Source: Ferrigenium straubiae (GTDB taxonomy: Bacteria; Pseudomonadota; Gammaproteobacteria; Burkholderiales; Gallionellaceae). Taken from it: a stretch of DNA of 64,000 nt. A model generated the notes under the pieces. It was not told where the DNA came from. It did no database searches and saw only the letters and a list, made by a program, of their open reading frames with translations. The position numbers and the translations under genes are program-made. The DNA lies in assembly GCA_019449655.1 (NCBI GenBank), contig JAHQXD010000002.1:102679-166678 (forward strand), given 5' to 3'. Below are positions 9,140 to 17,747 of this stretch, piece by piece. Within the stretch, counting starts at the first letter, position 1. Every line of letters starts with the position of its first letter.

Positions 9140-10315
9140 ATGAACCTGGACCCTCGCACGCTGCTGTTCTCCCTGATGCTGGTCTATGCGCTGTCGGTGC
9201 TGGCGCTGTTCCTTGCCGCCTATGGCCGGAACGGCGGCGGCAGGCACGACGGCATGGGCAAGTGGGCGGTGGCGATGCTCCTGGAGACGCTGGTCTGGAC
9301 ACTGATCGCAGCCCGCGGCATCGTCCCGGATGTGCTCTCGATCATCGCCGCCAACGGCCTCAAGGCGGCCTCGCATGCGCTGATCCTCGCGGCTATTTAC
9401 GAATTCCAGCGGCGCGAGGCGCCGCGCTGGCAGTACTGGCTGCCGGTCGCGCTGACGCTGCTGCAGACAACCTTGCTGGTGGACGATCTGCAGGGGCGCT
9501 TCATCTGGGGCGGCCTGGTTTACGGCCTGCAGATGGCGCTGATCGCGCGCGCCCTGCTGTCCGACCGCGAGACCCGTGCGGGCCGGGCGTGGCGGGTGCT
9601 GTTCATCGGCATCGTCATGATCATGCTGGTGCTCGCGCTGCGCGCGGCCCTGGCGCTGTTCGGCCTGAGCGAGATCGCGCAGCCGCAGAAGGCCTTGCCC
9701 ATCCACCCCGTCCAGCTCTTCACCTATGTCGCCGTCATGGCGACTGCGCTGCTGGGCTCGATCGGCTTCGTGCTGATGGTCAAGGAGCGCACGGATCGCG
9801 AGATCATGCGCCTCGCGATGACCGACAGCCTCACGCGCATCCCCAACCGGCGCGCCCTGATGGAATGGGCCGAGCATGCCCTGGCACGGCGCGATGGGGC
9901 GCCACTGGCGTTACTGATGATAGACGTGGATCACTTCAAGCGGATCAACGACACCTACGGTCACCCGACGGGGGACGAAGTGCTGCGCAAGATCGCCGAG
10001 CTGCTTGAAGGGCGGTTGCGCGGCTACGACTTCATGGGGCGCTACGGCGGTGAAGAATTTTGCGTGGTTGCCCCGGACACCGACCGCGAAGGCGCCCTGG
10101 CGCTGGCCGAATCCTTGCGGGCGATCATCCACGCCACCCCGTTTACCGACGCAGGCAAGGCAATCGCCCTCTCGGTGAGCATCGGCGTCGCGCTCTGCCC
10201 GTCCAACGCTAAGTGCGAACTGAAGGAGATCCTGGCGGAAGCGGATGCCGCGCTTTATGCGGCCAAGCAGGCGGGACGCAATAGGGTGGTCTGCTTCGGC
10301 ATGGAGAGCGCGTAA
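9140..10315 (+). CDS. Membrane-bound diguanylate cyclase (GGDEF)
   Basis: A 391-residue protein. Residues 1-215 contain about six or seven hydrophobic segments, forming an N-terminal membrane sensor of unclassified type. A GGDEF domain follows, from AMTDSLTRIPNRRALMEWAE to the C-terminus. The active-site motif is RYGGEEFCVV, a functional variant, and MIDVDHFKRINDTYGHPTGD carries the metal- and substrate-binding residues. It should make cyclic di-GMP from two GTP. No RxxD inhibitory site is seen before GGEEF. The stop TAATG overlaps the next gene by one base, so it is co-translated with the KTSC protein. Confidence 0.92.
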   Translation: MNLDPRTLLFSLMLVYALSVLALFLAAYGRNGGGRHDGMGKWAVAMLLETLVWTLIAARGIVPDVLSIIAANGLKAASHALILAAIYEFQRREAPRWQYWLPVALTLLQTTLLVDDLQGRFIWGGLVYGLQMALIARALLSDRETRAGRAWRVLFIGIVMIMLVLALRAALALFGLSEIAQPQKALPIHPVQLFTYVAVMATALLGSIGFVLMVKERTDREIMRLAMTDSLTRIPNRRALMEWAEHALARRDGAPLALLMIDVDHFKRINDTYGHPTGDEVLRKIAELLEGRLRGYDFMGRYGGEEFCVVAPDTDREGALALAESLRAIIHATPFTDAGKAIALSVSIGVALCPSNAKCELKEILAEADAALYAAKQAGRNRVVCFGMESA

Positions 10316-10698
10316 TGGAAATGAAGAAGATCAATTCGGGCAGGCTGCGCGCCATCGGCTACGATACGCGCGCCCGGTTGCTGCAGGTGCAACTCGACGA
10401 CGGCAGTACGCTGCAGTATGGCGGAGTCGGCGAGGATACCTGGCGCCGCTTCAGTGGCTCGGGGGCGGCGTGGAGCTTCTACCGCGACAACATCGAGGAG
10501 GAGTTTGCAGCGAAGCGTGTCTCCGGCAACGGGCATGGAGAGGCCAACACTCCACATAATGAAGCTCACCATGCCCGCTCCCCTCTCCTCAATCCTCTCC
10601 CGCAAGCGGGCGAGGAGGCGAACGAATCGCTACGCGAATTTCATGTTACTGCTCCCGCAGGCAAGAACCCGCTCGACGAGTTGTTCCGCAAACCCTGA
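10315..10698 (+). CDS. KTSC-domain protein with in-frame palindrome insertion
   Basis: A 127-residue protein. Residues 5-62 (INSGRLRAIGYDTRARLLQV, GSTLQYGGV, WSFYRDNIEEEF) form a KTSC-like domain, a small beta-rich domain of unknown biochemical role, often paired with nucleic-acid enzymes. The C-terminal 60 residues are low complexity. Codons 88-104 are a palindromic DNA repeat (CTCTCCCGCAAGCGGGCGAG) read in frame. It shares one base with the diguanylate cyclase stop. Confidence 0.72.
   Translation: MEMKKINSGRLRAIGYDTRARLLQVQLDDGSTLQYGGVGEDTWRRFSGSGAAWSFYRDNIEEEFAAKRVSGNGHGEANTPHNEAHHARSPLLNPLPQAGEEANESLREFHVTAPAGKNPLDELFRKP
10578..10622. repeat. CDS-internal palindromic repeat
   Basis: CCCCTCTCCTCAATCCTCTC and CCGCAAGCGGGCGAGGAGG form a hairpin inside the KTSC gene. 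It is a member of the CCCTCTCCC/GGGAGAGGG family found at several other sites in this window. Confidence 0.6.
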
Positions 10699-10721
10699 GC
10701 GCGTCCGTGCTGAATCGCTGA

Positions 10722-11993
10722 ATGAAAAATAATCCGTATACGGTGGCTGTCATCGGCGGCGGCCCGGCCGGGCTGATGGCGGCCGAGGCGCTGGTTGAGG
10801 GCGGTGCGCGGGTCGATCTCTACGATGCCATGCCGACCGTGGGGCGCAAGCTGCTGCGGGCGGGCAAGGGAGGCCTCAACATCACGCATGCCGAGCCGCT
10901 GGAGGATTTCCTCTCGCGTTACGGCGCGCGCCGCGCCGAGATCGAGCCGCTGCTCGAAGGATTCGGGCCGGATGCGCTGCGGGAGTGGGTGCATGGCCTC
11001 GGCATCCAGACCTTTGCCGGCAGTTCGGGGCGCGTGTTTCCGTCCGACATGAAGGCCGCGCCGCTGCTGCGCGCCTGGCTGCGCCGTTTGCGCGAGAACG
11101 GCGTGCATTTTCACCTGCGCCATCGCTGGCGCGGCTGGGCCGATGAAAGCGCGGATGGCAAAACCGTCGCGCTGCGTTTCGACACGGTCGGGGGAGAGGC
11201 CATTGTGCAGGCCGATGCGGCGGTGCTCGCGCTGGGTGGGGGAAGCTGGGCGCGGCTCGGCTCCGACGGCGCATGGGTGACGCTGCTTGCACAGCTCGGC
11301 ATCCCTGTCGCGCCGTTGCGGCCCGCGAATTGCGGTTTCGATGCCGGATGGAGCCTGCACTTCAGCGAGAAATTCGCCGGGCAGCCGCTGAAGGCGGTGG
11401 GCGTGAGCTTCACCGGTGCGGCGGGCCATGTCCATTCCAGGCGCGGCGACGTGATGGTGACAGCAACGGGGGTGGAAGGCGGCCCGATCTATGCCCTGTC
11501 CGCGATGCTGCGCGACGAAATCGAGGCAAGGGGCGAGGCCGTCATCCGCATCGACCTGGCACCCGGCAAGGACCTGCAGCGGATCAGCGCCGAAGTGAAT
11601 CACCCGCGCGGTTCACGCTCGATGTCCAGCCATCTGCAGAGCCGGGCGAAGATCGCGGGCGTGCAAAGCGGGCTTTTGCGCGAGTTGCTGCCGAGGGAGG
11701 ATTTCGACCGCCCCGAGCGGCTGGCCGCCGCGATCAAGTCCCTGCCGCTGCGCCTCATCGCGCCGCGTCCGCTGGACGAAGCGATCAGCAGCGCGGGCGG
11801 CGTGCTCTTCGAGGCGCTGGACGGGCGCCTGATGGTGCGCGACCTCCCCGGCGTGTTCTGCGCCGGCGAGATGCTCGACTGGGAGGCGCCCACCGGCGGC
11901 TACCTGCTGACCGCCTGTTTCGCCAGCGGACGCCACGCCGGCCGTGGCGTGCTGGAATGGCTCGCGGGCGTCCGCCGTGCCGAGAAGGATTAG
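10722..11993 (+). CDS. BaiN/YhiN-like NAD(P)/FAD-dependent oxidoreductase (TIGR03862 type)
   Basis: A 423-residue flavoprotein. The dinucleotide-binding motif VAVIGGGPAGLMAAEAL opens the chain, followed by VGRKLLRAGKGGLNITHAE, characteristic of the YhiN/HI0933-like family. The C-terminal FAD contact GVFCAGEMLDWEAPTGGYLL is present. The GGLNITH form and the length fit the TIGR03862 subgroup. The substrate is not known for the family. It stands 23 bases after the KTSC gene in the same direction and could share its transcript. Confidence 0.88.
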   Translation: MKNNPYTVAVIGGGPAGLMAAEALVEGGARVDLYDAMPTVGRKLLRAGKGGLNITHAEPLEDFLSRYGARRAEIEPLLEGFGPDALREWVHGLGIQTFAGSSGRVFPSDMKAAPLLRAWLRRLRENGVHFHLRHRWRGWADESADGKTVALRFDTVGGEAIVQADAAVLALGGGSWARLGSDGAWVTLLAQLGIPVAPLRPANCGFDAGWSLHFSEKFAGQPLKAVGVSFTGAAGHVHSRRGDVMVTATGVEGGPIYALSAMLRDEIEARGEAVIRIDLAPGKDLQRISAEVNHPRGSRSMSSHLQSRAKIAGVQSGLLRELLPREDFDRPERLAAAIKSLPLRLIAPRPLDEAISSAGGVLFEALDGRLMVRDLPGVFCAGEMLDWEAPTGGYLLTACFASGRHAGRGVLEWLAGVRRAEKD

Positions 11994-12114
11994 CGCTGGC
12001 GGGAACGGCCAGTACGCGGTCTCACCACCCTGAACTGGGGTGTTGCCTGTATTCCATATTAAAGAAGCGCAAAGGCATCATGTTCGACGTCCTTTGAATC
12101 CCGGGAGAACATGA

Positions 12115-12795
12115 ATGAGAACCCATGCGATTCTGCTCTGCCTGCTGGCGGCGGGAGCCCCCCGGCAGGCGCATGCCGAGGCTCCCGCAGGCTGGAACGG
12201 ATGCTACATGGGGGTCAATGCCGGATATGGCTGGGCCCACATAAGCGGCACTGACTTGGCCATCGGCGCTCCCATCGGTTCCGCCACGGCCAGCGGCGGC
12301 GCGCTCGGGGGGCAGTTGGGTTGTGACCGCCAGACCGCTGACTGGGTGTGGGGCGCGCAACTCTCCGCGGACAAGGCGAATTTAAGCGGGAGCCACCAGT
12401 ACCTCAACGGCAGCGGCCCTGCGGATACCGTCACCTACGACATCAAGTCCCTGGTTTCCCTTACCGGCCGGATCGGCTATGAGCTTCGGCCGGCCACGCT
12501 CGCCTACCTGAAAGGCGGGGGTGCATGGGCGAGAACCAGCCACGACGATTCCGACCCGGCCCCGCTTTTCGGCGTGCCCTATACCGGGAACACGAAAGCC
12601 ACGCGCGGCGGGTGGATTCTGGGCATCGGCCTGGAGCGCAAGATCGGCCGGAACGTATCGGCTTATGTGGAGTACAGCTACGCGGATTTCGGCAGCAAAA
12701 CGGTCACGATCGCCTACACCGACGGGGTGATCGCCGATTATTCGTTCAGGCAGGAGCTGAGTTGCCTCGGACTCGGCGTGAACTACCGGTTCTGA
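12115..12795 (+). CDS. Outer-membrane beta-barrel protein (Omp25/OmpA-like)
   Basis: A 226-residue exported protein. Residues 1-21 form a signal peptide ending AHA-EA. The mature part begins WNGCYMGVNAGYGWAHI, the opening of small opacity/Omp25-type eight-strand barrels, and shows alternating hydrophobic strands. The C-terminus is LGVNYRF, with the terminal aromatic residue recognised by the BAM complex. Two cysteines in the mature chain (GCYMG, QLGCDRQ) could form a disulphide. The ribosome site GGGAGAAC precedes the ATG. Function beyond membrane structure is unknown. Confidence 0.85.
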   Translation: MRTHAILLCLLAAGAPRQAHAEAPAGWNGCYMGVNAGYGWAHISGTDLAIGAPIGSATASGGALGGQLGCDRQTADWVWGAQLSADKANLSGSHQYLNGSGPADTVTYDIKSLVSLTGRIGYELRPATLAYLKGGGAWARTSHDDSDPAPLFGVPYTGNTKATRGGWILGIGLERKIGRNVSAYVEYSYADFGSKTVTIAYTDGVIADYSFRQELSCLGLGVNYRF

Positions 12796-12867
12796 TCTTT
12801 CCCTTCTTTCTGATACCATCTCGACGGCTCCCGCGACCGTCCAAGGGAGTGGCCCAGTTTTAAACCG

Positions 12868-12891
12868 CGCCCGCAAGGGCGATTTCTTTTT
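12868..12891 (+). terminator. Terminator-like hairpin before mnmC
   Basis: CGCCC-GCAA-GGGCG followed by ATTTCTTTTT. It is nearly the same hairpin as at 6853 and lies about 20 bases before the mnmC start. It may end the omp transcript or act as a leader attenuator. Confidence 0.5.
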
Positions 12892-12909
12892 CAGTTTCTT
12901 CAATAACCC

Positions 12910-14760
12910 ATGACGCTCGCTTGGCAAGACGGCCTGCCCTATTCCACGCGCTTCGGCGACGTGTATTTTTCCGCCGATTCCGGGCTCGAGGAGACGCGCC
13001 ATGTGTTCCTCGCGGGCAACCGGCTCGCGGAGCGCTTCGCGGCGCTGCCTGCGGGCGAGAGCCTCGCCGTCGGCGAGACGGGTTTCGGCACCGGGCTGAA
13101 TTTTCTCTGCGCCTGGCAACTGTTCGAGCGGGTGGCACCATCGGGTGCGAGCCTGGATTTTTTCAGCATCGAGAAATTTCCGCTGGACGATGATGAGCTG
13201 CGTGCCGCACTCGCGCTGTGGCCCGAGTTCGTGCCGTTCGCGGACGCGCTGCTCGCGCGCTGGCGGCGGCACGTGCCGGGCTGGAACCGCTGGGTCTTCG
13301 CCAATGGACGCGTGCGGCTCACGCTTGCGATCGGCGATGTCGCTGAAGTGCTGACGCAACTGCAGGAAGGGGTCATGGATGCGTGGTTCCTTGACGGGTT
13401 CTCCCCCGCGAGGAATCCCGAGATGTGGAGCGGGGAAGTGGTGGCGGGCATCGCCCGCGCCTCGCGCCCTGCGGCGACGCTCGCGACCTACACCAGCGCG
13501 GGCTGGGTGCGGCGCGGCCTGCAAGAGGCCGGCTTCGCGGTGGAGAGGGTGCCGGGCTTCGGGCGCAAGCGCGAGATGCTGCGCGGCCAGATGCACACTC
13601 ACTCCCCCACGCGGGGAGAGGGGAGCATGCGGAGCACGCCTGCCAGCGTCGTCGTCATCGGCGGCGGCATCGCGGGCTGTGCCGCCGCCCGCGCGCTGGC
13701 GCATCGCGGCATCGCGGTTACGCTGGTCGAGCGTGCGCCGCGGCTCGCAAGCGCGGCCTCGGGCAATCCGCGCGGCATCCTGCACGCGCGCTTCGGCGCG
13801 GGCGGCAATCCGGTGCACCGCTTCGTGCAGGCGGCCTACGGGCATGCGCTCGCGCTCATCGACGAGGTGTTGCCGGCGGATGGCGAACTGCGCGCCGAGT
13901 GCGGGCTGCTGCAGGTTGCGTTTTCGCCTAGCGAAGAGAGGCGCATCGCGAAGCTCGCCGAATATGAGTGGCCCGCGCACCTGCTGCGCCCGGTCGAGGC
14001 CGCCGAGGCGACGCGGCTCGCGGGGATGGAGATGGCCTACGGCGGGCTGTGGTTCCCCGGCGGCGGCTGGGTCGTGCCGTCCGCGCTCTGCGCGAGGCTC
14101 GCGGACGATGAACGCATCGAACTGCGCCTCGGCCATGCGGCGGAGGCGCTGACGAAATCGGATGCGGGCTGGCGCGTGGCGGGGCGCGACGAGTGCGGCG
14201 CGAACTGGGCCGTCGAGGCCGACATCGCGGTGGTCTGCTGCGCGCACTCGGCATTGGCCTTTGAGCAGTTCGCGCATTTTCCGCTCACACCGGTGCGCGG
14301 CCAGGTCAGCCTGCTGCCCGCGACTCCGGCCAGCCGGGCCTTGCATGCGGTGGTGTGCGGCGACGGCTATTGCGCCCCGGCGCTGGACGGCATGCATGTC
14401 GCGGGCGCGACGCATGCCTTCGGCGACGAGTCGCCCGGGGTGCGCGCCGCCGAGCACGAAGACAATCTCGCGAAACTTGCCGCACATTCGCCGGCCCTGC
14501 GCGCGGCGCTCGGCGAGGTGGATATCCAAAAACTGGAAGGCCGTGCCGCGATGCGCTGCTCGGCGCCCCTCGCGATGCCGCTCGTGGGCGAGGTGCAGCC
14601 AATGCTCTATTGCAGCCTCGCGCACGGTACGCGCGGTCTCATCAGCGCGGGGCTGGCCGGCGAGATCGTTGCGGCGCTGGCCTGCGGCCAGTTGCCGCCG
14701 CTGCCCCTGCCCATCTTCGCGGCGCTGGCGCCCGATTTGCGCGCCAAAAAGGTCGGGTGA
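12910..14760 (+). CDS. mnmC: Bifunctional tRNA mnm5s2U biosynthesis protein MnmC
   Basis: A 616-residue two-domain enzyme. The N-terminal half is a SAM methyltransferase (VGETGFGTGLNFLCAWQLF for SAM, DAWFLDGFSPARNPEMW). The C-terminal half, from about residue 244, is an FAD oxidase (VVVIGGGIAGCAAARALAHR; C-terminal HGTRGLISAGLAGEIVA). The oxidase converts cmnm5s2U to nm5s2U at the tRNA wobble base and the methyltransferase then makes mnm5s2U. The linker between the domains (THSPTRGEGS) is encoded by a palindrome at 13601-13625. Length fits the family. Confidence 0.93.
   Translation: MTLAWQDGLPYSTRFGDVYFSADSGLEETRHVFLAGNRLAERFAALPAGESLAVGETGFGTGLNFLCAWQLFERVAPSGASLDFFSIEKFPLDDDELRAALALWPEFVPFADALLARWRRHVPGWNRWVFANGRVRLTLAIGDVAEVLTQLQEGVMDAWFLDGFSPARNPEMWSGEVVAGIARASRPAATLATYTSAGWVRRGLQEAGFAVERVPGFGRKREMLRGQMHTHSPTRGEGSMRSTPASVVVIGGGIAGCAAARALAHRGIAVTLVERAPRLASAASGNPRGILHARFGAGGNPVHRFVQAAYGHALALIDEVLPADGELRAECGLLQVAFSPSEERRIAKLAEYEWPAHLLRPVEAAEATRLAGMEMAYGGLWFPGGGWVVPSALCARLADDERIELRLGHAAEALTKSDAGWRVAGRDECGANWAVEADIAVVCCAHSALAFEQFAHFPLTPVRGQVSLLPATPASRALHAVVCGDGYCAPALDGMHVAGATHAFGDESPGVRAAEHEDNLAKLAAHSPALRAALGEVDIQKLEGRAAMRCSAPLAMPLVGEVQPMLYCSLAHGTRGLISAGLAGEIVAALACGQLPPLPLPIFAALAPDLRAKKVG
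13601..13625. repeat. Palindromic repeat in the MnmC interdomain linker
   Basis: ACTCCCCCACGCGGGGAGAG and GGGAG form a hairpin read in frame between the two MnmC domains. It is the same family as 33389 (CTCCCACGCGTGGGAGAG). Confidence 0.55.
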
Positions 14761-14825
14761 ATCCGAAACCATGGGGTTGGGGTAACATATCCGAATGGTT
14801 TTTATGGCCAGATATCAGGGATGAA

Positions 14826-15185
14826 ATGACGAAGTCCAAGCAACTCGCGGCGCTGATCGGCCCTACCGTGATGGTACTCGCCGCCTCCGAGGCGATGAAC
14901 CTCCGGATCTGGGCGGTCAACATTGCCCCCATCACTTACCTGAACGGCACGATATTGTTCGTCGCGGGCCTGGCCATCATCCGCGTGCATAATTACTGGG
15001 GGCCTCGCTGGCCGGTAATGGTGACGCTCACGGGGTGGTTTGCCCTGCTCATCGGCCTGTACCGCATGTTTGCTCCGCAGGCTCAACAGGCGGGGCAGAA
15101 TTTCGCCACCTATGTGTTGCTGGCGGTGCTCTTCGTGATGGGAGCCTTTCTGGCCTTCAAGGGCTACAGCCGCAAAGAGGGCTGA
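14826..15185 (+). CDS. Small integral membrane protein, unknown
   Basis: A 119-residue protein with about four hydrophobic segments (IGPTVMVLAASEAMNL, YLNGTILFVAGLAIIRV, VMVTLTGWFALLIGLYRMF, TYVLLAVLFVMGAFLAF). I do not recognise the family. The start at 14826 is chosen because CAGGGA lies just upstream; an in-frame extension would run back into mnmC. It sits between mnmC and pepD in the same direction. Function unknown. Confidence 0.7.
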   Translation: MTKSKQLAALIGPTVMVLAASEAMNLRIWAVNIAPITYLNGTILFVAGLAIIRVHNYWGPRWPVMVTLTGWFALLIGLYRMFAPQAQQAGQNFATYVLLAVLFVMGAFLAFKGYSRKEG

Positions 15186-15233
15186 TCGAAACAGCGTGTA
15201 TTCTTGACCGCAATAATCAACTGGAGAGCTACC

Positions 15234-16685
15234 TTGCAGAACCTACAACCGCACCCGGTCTGGGCGCACTTCGCCGCGCTGTGCGCGATCCCGCATCCTT
15301 CGTATCACGAAGCGGCGCTGCGCGAACACCTGAGCGAGTGGGCGCGGGCGCACAGCATCGCCGCCGTCGTCGATGGTGCGGGCAACCTGATCCTGAAAAA
15401 GCCCGGCAGCCCCGGCTGTGAATCGCTGCCCGGCGTGATCCTGCAGGGCCACCTCGACATGGTGTGCGAGGCCAATTCCGGCACGCAGCACGACTTCGAG
15501 CGCGATGCCATCAAGGCAGTGGTGCACGACGGCTGGGTAGTGGCTGAGGGCACCACGCTGGGCGCGGACAACGGCATCGGGGTCGCGCTCGCGCTGGCCG
15601 CGCTGCAAGAGCCGAGCCTGGTCCATCCGCCGCTGGAGGTGCTGCTCACGGTCAACGAGGAATCGGGCATGGACGGCGCGCGCGGGCTCGCGCCCGGCAC
15701 CCTGCAGGGCAAGATGCTGGTCAACCTCGATACCGAGGAGTGGGGGCATTTTTACCTGGGCTGTGCGGGCGGCGTGGACGTGGAGGTGCGCCACGACTGC
15801 GCACGGGAAGAGGTGCCGCCGGACTATGCGCTGCTGCGCTTCGAGGTGTCCGGGCTGCGCGGCGGCCACTCCGGCATCGACATCCATCTCGTGCGCGGCA
15901 ACGCGATCAAGCTGCTGGCGGAGGCGCTGCGCGACCTGTCCGCGCACACCGACCTGCGCCTGATCGAGATGAAGGGCGGTACGGCACGCAACGCGATTCC
16001 GCGCGAGGCCTATGCGGTCTGCGCGCTGCCCGAAGCGATCGCATCGACGATCGACGAGTGGGTGCGGCACCGCCACGAGGCATGGCGGCAGCGTTATGTG
16101 GAGGAGGATGCGAACGTGACGTTCGCCTGCCGGCATGACGACGCGCCGCCGGACAGAGCCATTTTGCGCGTGGAGCAGGAGCGCCTGCTCGCTTTCCTAG
16201 ACACCACCGCGAGCGGGGTCGAGCGCATGAGCGAGGACTTCCCCGGCGTAACCGACACCTCGGCCAACCTCGGCGTATGCGCGCTGGAGCAGGGCGCGTT
16301 CAAGGCGACGTTCAAGGTGCGTTCGCTGAGTGATGCGCGCGCCGATGCGCTGGCCGGCAAGCTGGTTTCCCGCGCGGCCGGCTACGGCCTGCGGGCCTGG
16401 AAGGACGGTGCGTATCCGGGCTGGACGCCGAACCCGTCCTCCGGCTTGCTCGCGCTGTGCCAGCGGGTCTACACGAAACAGTTCGGCCAACCCGCCGGCC
16501 TGCAGGTGATCCACGCCGGGCTGGAATGCGGCCTGCTCGCCGCGAGCCATCCGCATCTGGACATGATCTCCTTCGGCCCCGACATCCGCGGCGCGCATGC
16601 GCCCGGCGAGCGGGTGGAGATCGAATCGGTCGCGCGCTGCTGGACTTTGCTCAAGGCGGTGCTACATGAATTGGCTACGGCCTAG
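15234..16685 (+). CDS. pepD: Aminoacyl-histidine dipeptidase (M20C)
   Basis: A 483-residue zinc dipeptidase that cleaves Xaa-His dipeptides such as carnosine. Motifs are LQGHLDMVCEAN (first metal ligands, HxD), TLGADNGIGVALALAAL (bridging Asp) and LTVNEESGMDGARGL (catalytic Glu pair). The N-terminus QPHPVWAHFAALCAIPHPSY aligns with E. coli PepD. The start is probably the TTG at 15234 with GGAG 9 bases upstream; a TTG at 15204 would add ten residues. Stands alone, 48 bases after the small membrane protein. Confidence 0.92.
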   Translation: MQNLQPHPVWAHFAALCAIPHPSYHEAALREHLSEWARAHSIAAVVDGAGNLILKKPGSPGCESLPGVILQGHLDMVCEANSGTQHDFERDAIKAVVHDGWVVAEGTTLGADNGIGVALALAALQEPSLVHPPLEVLLTVNEESGMDGARGLAPGTLQGKMLVNLDTEEWGHFYLGCAGGVDVEVRHDCAREEVPPDYALLRFEVSGLRGGHSGIDIHLVRGNAIKLLAEALRDLSAHTDLRLIEMKGGTARNAIPREAYAVCALPEAIASTIDEWVRHRHEAWRQRYVEEDANVTFACRHDDAPPDRAILRVEQERLLAFLDTTASGVERMSEDFPGVTDTSANLGVCALEQGAFKATFKVRSLSDARADALAGKLVSRAAGYGLRAWKDGAYPGWTPNPSSGLLALCQRVYTKQFGQPAGLQVIHAGLECGLLAASHPHLDMISFGPDIRGAHAPGERVEIESVARCWTLLKAVLHELATA

Positions 16686-16778
16686 GCAGTGCCCCAGCGG
16701 ATATAATGCGCGCGCACTGGCCTGGTGCTGCTGTCCGGGCCGTGCAGCATAGTCAAATCATTTTCCCAGGAGAACCTT

Positions 16779-17033
16779 ATGAAAAAACTCATCATCGTTG
16801 CCCTTGTCGCCCTGTTTGCCGCTAACAGCGCGCTGGCCGCTGACGATTGCGCGGCCAAGGCTGCCGAGAAGAAGCTGGCCGGCGCAGCCAAGAACAGCTT
16901 CATGAAGAAATGCGAGAAGGATGCCGCCGCCGCGCCTTCCTGCGAAGCTCGCGCTGCCGAGAAGAAGCTGGCCGGTGCGGCGAAGAACAGCTTTATGAAG
17001 AAGTGCGAGAAGGACGCTGCCGCTGCCAAGTAA
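16779..17033 (+). CDS. PsiF-repeat periplasmic protein
   Basis: An 84-residue exported protein. Residues 1-21 are a signal peptide ending ALA-AD. The mature chain is two near-identical PsiF repeats, each C-x(n)-AAEKKLAGAAKNSFMKKC. The second copy shares at least 23 consecutive residues with the first, so recent internal duplication is likely. PsiF was named in E. coli as phosphate-starvation inducible; its biochemical role is unknown. A good ribosome site (AGGAGAACCTT) precedes the ATG and a strong terminator follows, so this is a free-standing transcript. Confidence 0.88.
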   Translation: MKKLIIVALVALFAANSALAADDCAAKAAEKKLAGAAKNSFMKKCEKDAAAAPSCEARAAEKKLAGAAKNSFMKKCEKDAAAAK

Positions 17034-17052
17034 GCAGGCGGTTTTTTAACGG

Positions 17053-17086
17053 ACGGGCAAGGCTTGCGCCTTGCCCGTTTTGTTTT
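17053..17086 (+). terminator. Rho-independent terminator after the psiF-like gene
   Basis: ACGGGCAAGGC-TTGC-GCCTTGCCCGT is a perfect 11-bp stem with a four-base loop, followed by TTTGTTTT. It lies 19 bases after the stop codon. Confidence 0.9.
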
Positions 17087-17274
17087 CGGCAGCATCCGTG
17101 TGGCCTGGCCAGAGTTGGCAGCCTACGCCTTCTTGCCCTGCGGTCCTCTACATAAACGACCTACTTCACCCGTGCGAGGCGGGATAGTAGATTGCAAACA
17201 CGTAAATGCTCATCCCTCGCTTGGTGAGCATGTTCTGCACAGCGATCCTTCTTACAGAATGCGGAGGCAGGGCT

Positions 17275-17745
17275 ATGAGTGAGGATCTGCGGCAACTGAT
17301 AGAGGAAGCGACGCGGCTGGAGCTTAATATGGCCGAGGTCTACCTCGGCTTCCATCATCTGTTCCCCGATGACGCGCGCTTCTGGTGGAAGCTGGGCATC
17401 GAGGAAAAAAATCATGCGGCCCTGCTCATGAGCGGGAAACAGTATTTCCTGGAGGCGGGGATGTTTCCGGCCGAGTTGGTAGGCACCTCGCTGGCAACCT
17501 TGAAGAGCCTGAGCGGCGAGCTGGAAGGTGTCATCGGGCGCTGGGGAAGGCCTCGCCTGTCGAGGGCCGATGCATTCGATCTGGCCATCAGGCTGGAAGA
17601 CTCGGCGGGGGAAATACATTTCCAGCATGCCATGCATGAAACAGAGCATCCCTCGAAAGCCATCAAGTTATTCCAGAGCCTGAATGAGGCCGATCTGGAT
17701 CACGCCGACAGGATACGCAGCTACATGCGCCTGGCGAGCCTCTAA
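17275..17745 (+). CDS. Rubrerythrin/ferritin-like protein
   Basis: A 156-residue helical protein with iron-binding spacing: LELNMAEVYLGFHHLF, WKLGIEEKNHAALLM (ExxH), AFDLAIRLEDSAGEIHFQHA (second E and H), and a C-terminal helix. It lacks the CxxC rubredoxin tail of true rubrerythrins. A di-iron oxidoreductase or storage role is inferred. The start at 17275 follows GCGGAGG with 7-base spacing, rather than 17206, which would prepend unrelated residues. Convergent with the pseudouridine synthase; the stops are two bases apart. Confidence 0.75.
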   Translation: MSEDLRQLIEEATRLELNMAEVYLGFHHLFPDDARFWWKLGIEEKNHAALLMSGKQYFLEAGMFPAELVGTSLATLKSLSGELEGVIGRWGRPRLSRADAFDLAIRLEDSAGEIHFQHAMHETEHPSKAIKLFQSLNEADLDHADRIRSYMRLASL

Positions 17746-17747
17746 GA

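Noticed and set aside
12382..14772. A 796-codon open frame on the minus strand
   Set aside because: It lies opposite mnmC and the omp gene, lacks any recognisable domain, and is rich in R, A, H and Q as expected for an antisense shadow of GC-rich coding DNA.
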